Part shown: positions 63,957 through 64,000 of the stretch, piece by piece
Numbering within the stretch: the stretch's first letter is position 1
Layout of the letters: each line of letters starts with the position of its first letter
Notes under the pieces: model-generated
What the model was told of the DNA's origin: nothing
The model's input: only the letters and a program-made list of their open reading frames with translations
The model's database searches: none
Source: Paulinella micropora
Lineage: Eukaryota > Cercozoa > Imbricatea > Euglyphida > Paulinellidae
Length of the DNA: 64,000 nt
Assembly: GCA_019918135.1 (NCBI GenBank)
Contig: WBZZ01003147.1
Location: 98,501-162,500 of the forward strand
Direction: 5' to 3'
Position numbers and translations under genes: made by a program

Positions 63957-64000
63957 TTCTAAATTGTCATTATTTTTTCTAGGTCTGTAGAAATGGTTAT

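Larger units (their letters stand above)
31334..64000. mobile_element. Endogenous polinton-like virus B, interrupted by a 10.4-kb insertion
   Basis: Viral genes occupy about 32472-44702 and 55081 to the window end, and the right end is outside. Together they give recombinase, capsid proteins, ATPase, virion proteins and TVpol-helicase, a full PLV complement without duplication. The palindromic motif TCTTATAATATAAGA occurs in divergent promoters on both sides of the insertion. Joining the sides at the T7 runs restores one reading frame, so they are one virus. Confidence 0.85.

Noticed and set aside
55214-64000. A third, separate PLV to the right of the GC-rich block
   Set aside because: The restored frame across the block, the shared promoter motif and the lack of duplicated core genes make one split virus more likely.

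Overview
The window looks like nuclear DNA of a unicellular eukaryote, perhaps an alga or other protist. It has spliced genes with GT-AG introns, TTAGGG-type telomeric tracts, a decayed Ty1/copia retrotransposon and heavy microsatellites. Two endogenous polinton-like viruses (PLVs) are embedded in it. The species cannot be named from the sequence alone.

Layout. (1) 1-12253: PLV A, AT-rich and cut by the window start. It carries a packaging ATPase, a small basic core-like protein, an adenain-like protease, minor and major capsid proteins, a fibre-like protein, a protein-primed family B DNA polymerase, and small HIRAN, AP2-like and ExoX-C-like proteins. Several genes are broken by single-base frameshifts or stops. 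Its intergenic spaces hold a regular set of palindromes. (2) About 12.4-18.9 kb: a degenerate copia element with a MYND finger and a locally inverted reverse transcriptase segment. (3) About 18.86-20.4 kb: exons of a plus-strand zinc-finger/CENP-B-type HTH gene. (4) 20.4-23.2 kb: subtelomere-like duplicated blocks with telomeric tracts. (5) 23.3-30.9 kb: a minus-strand multi-exon gene with ZZ-type zinc fingers and a SAM-methyltransferase-like exon, whose introns are packed with microsatellites and an introner-like repeat. (6) 30.92-31.33 kb: a perfect 186-bp inverted repeat around a 42-bp centre. (7) 32.4-64 kb: PLV B, with a telomere-resolvase-like tyrosine recombinase, fibres, GIY-YIG nuclease, capsid proteins, ATPase, a PLA2-bearing virion protein, an S74 fibre and a TVpol-SF3 helicase.

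PLV B is split by a 10.4-kb GC-rich block (44703-55087). The block is bounded on both sides by a run of seven T. Taking out the block and one run leaves an uninterrupted 96-codon membrane-protein frame, so the two viral halves are one genome of more than 22 kb. The block carries intronless genes: an F-box/LRR-like protein, a coiled-coil protein, an eight-C2H2-finger/nuclease-like composite and others. Its origin may be host or giant-virus DNA.

The strongest leads are the insertion with its T7 duplication, the pairing of a telomere-resolvase-like gene with a very large perfect palindrome at the virus/host boundary (possible hairpin telomere), and the two-class palindromic punctuation of PLV A genes. 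Many frameshifts across viral and host genes need only one added base, usually in an A or T run, so sequencing error must be separated from true decay.
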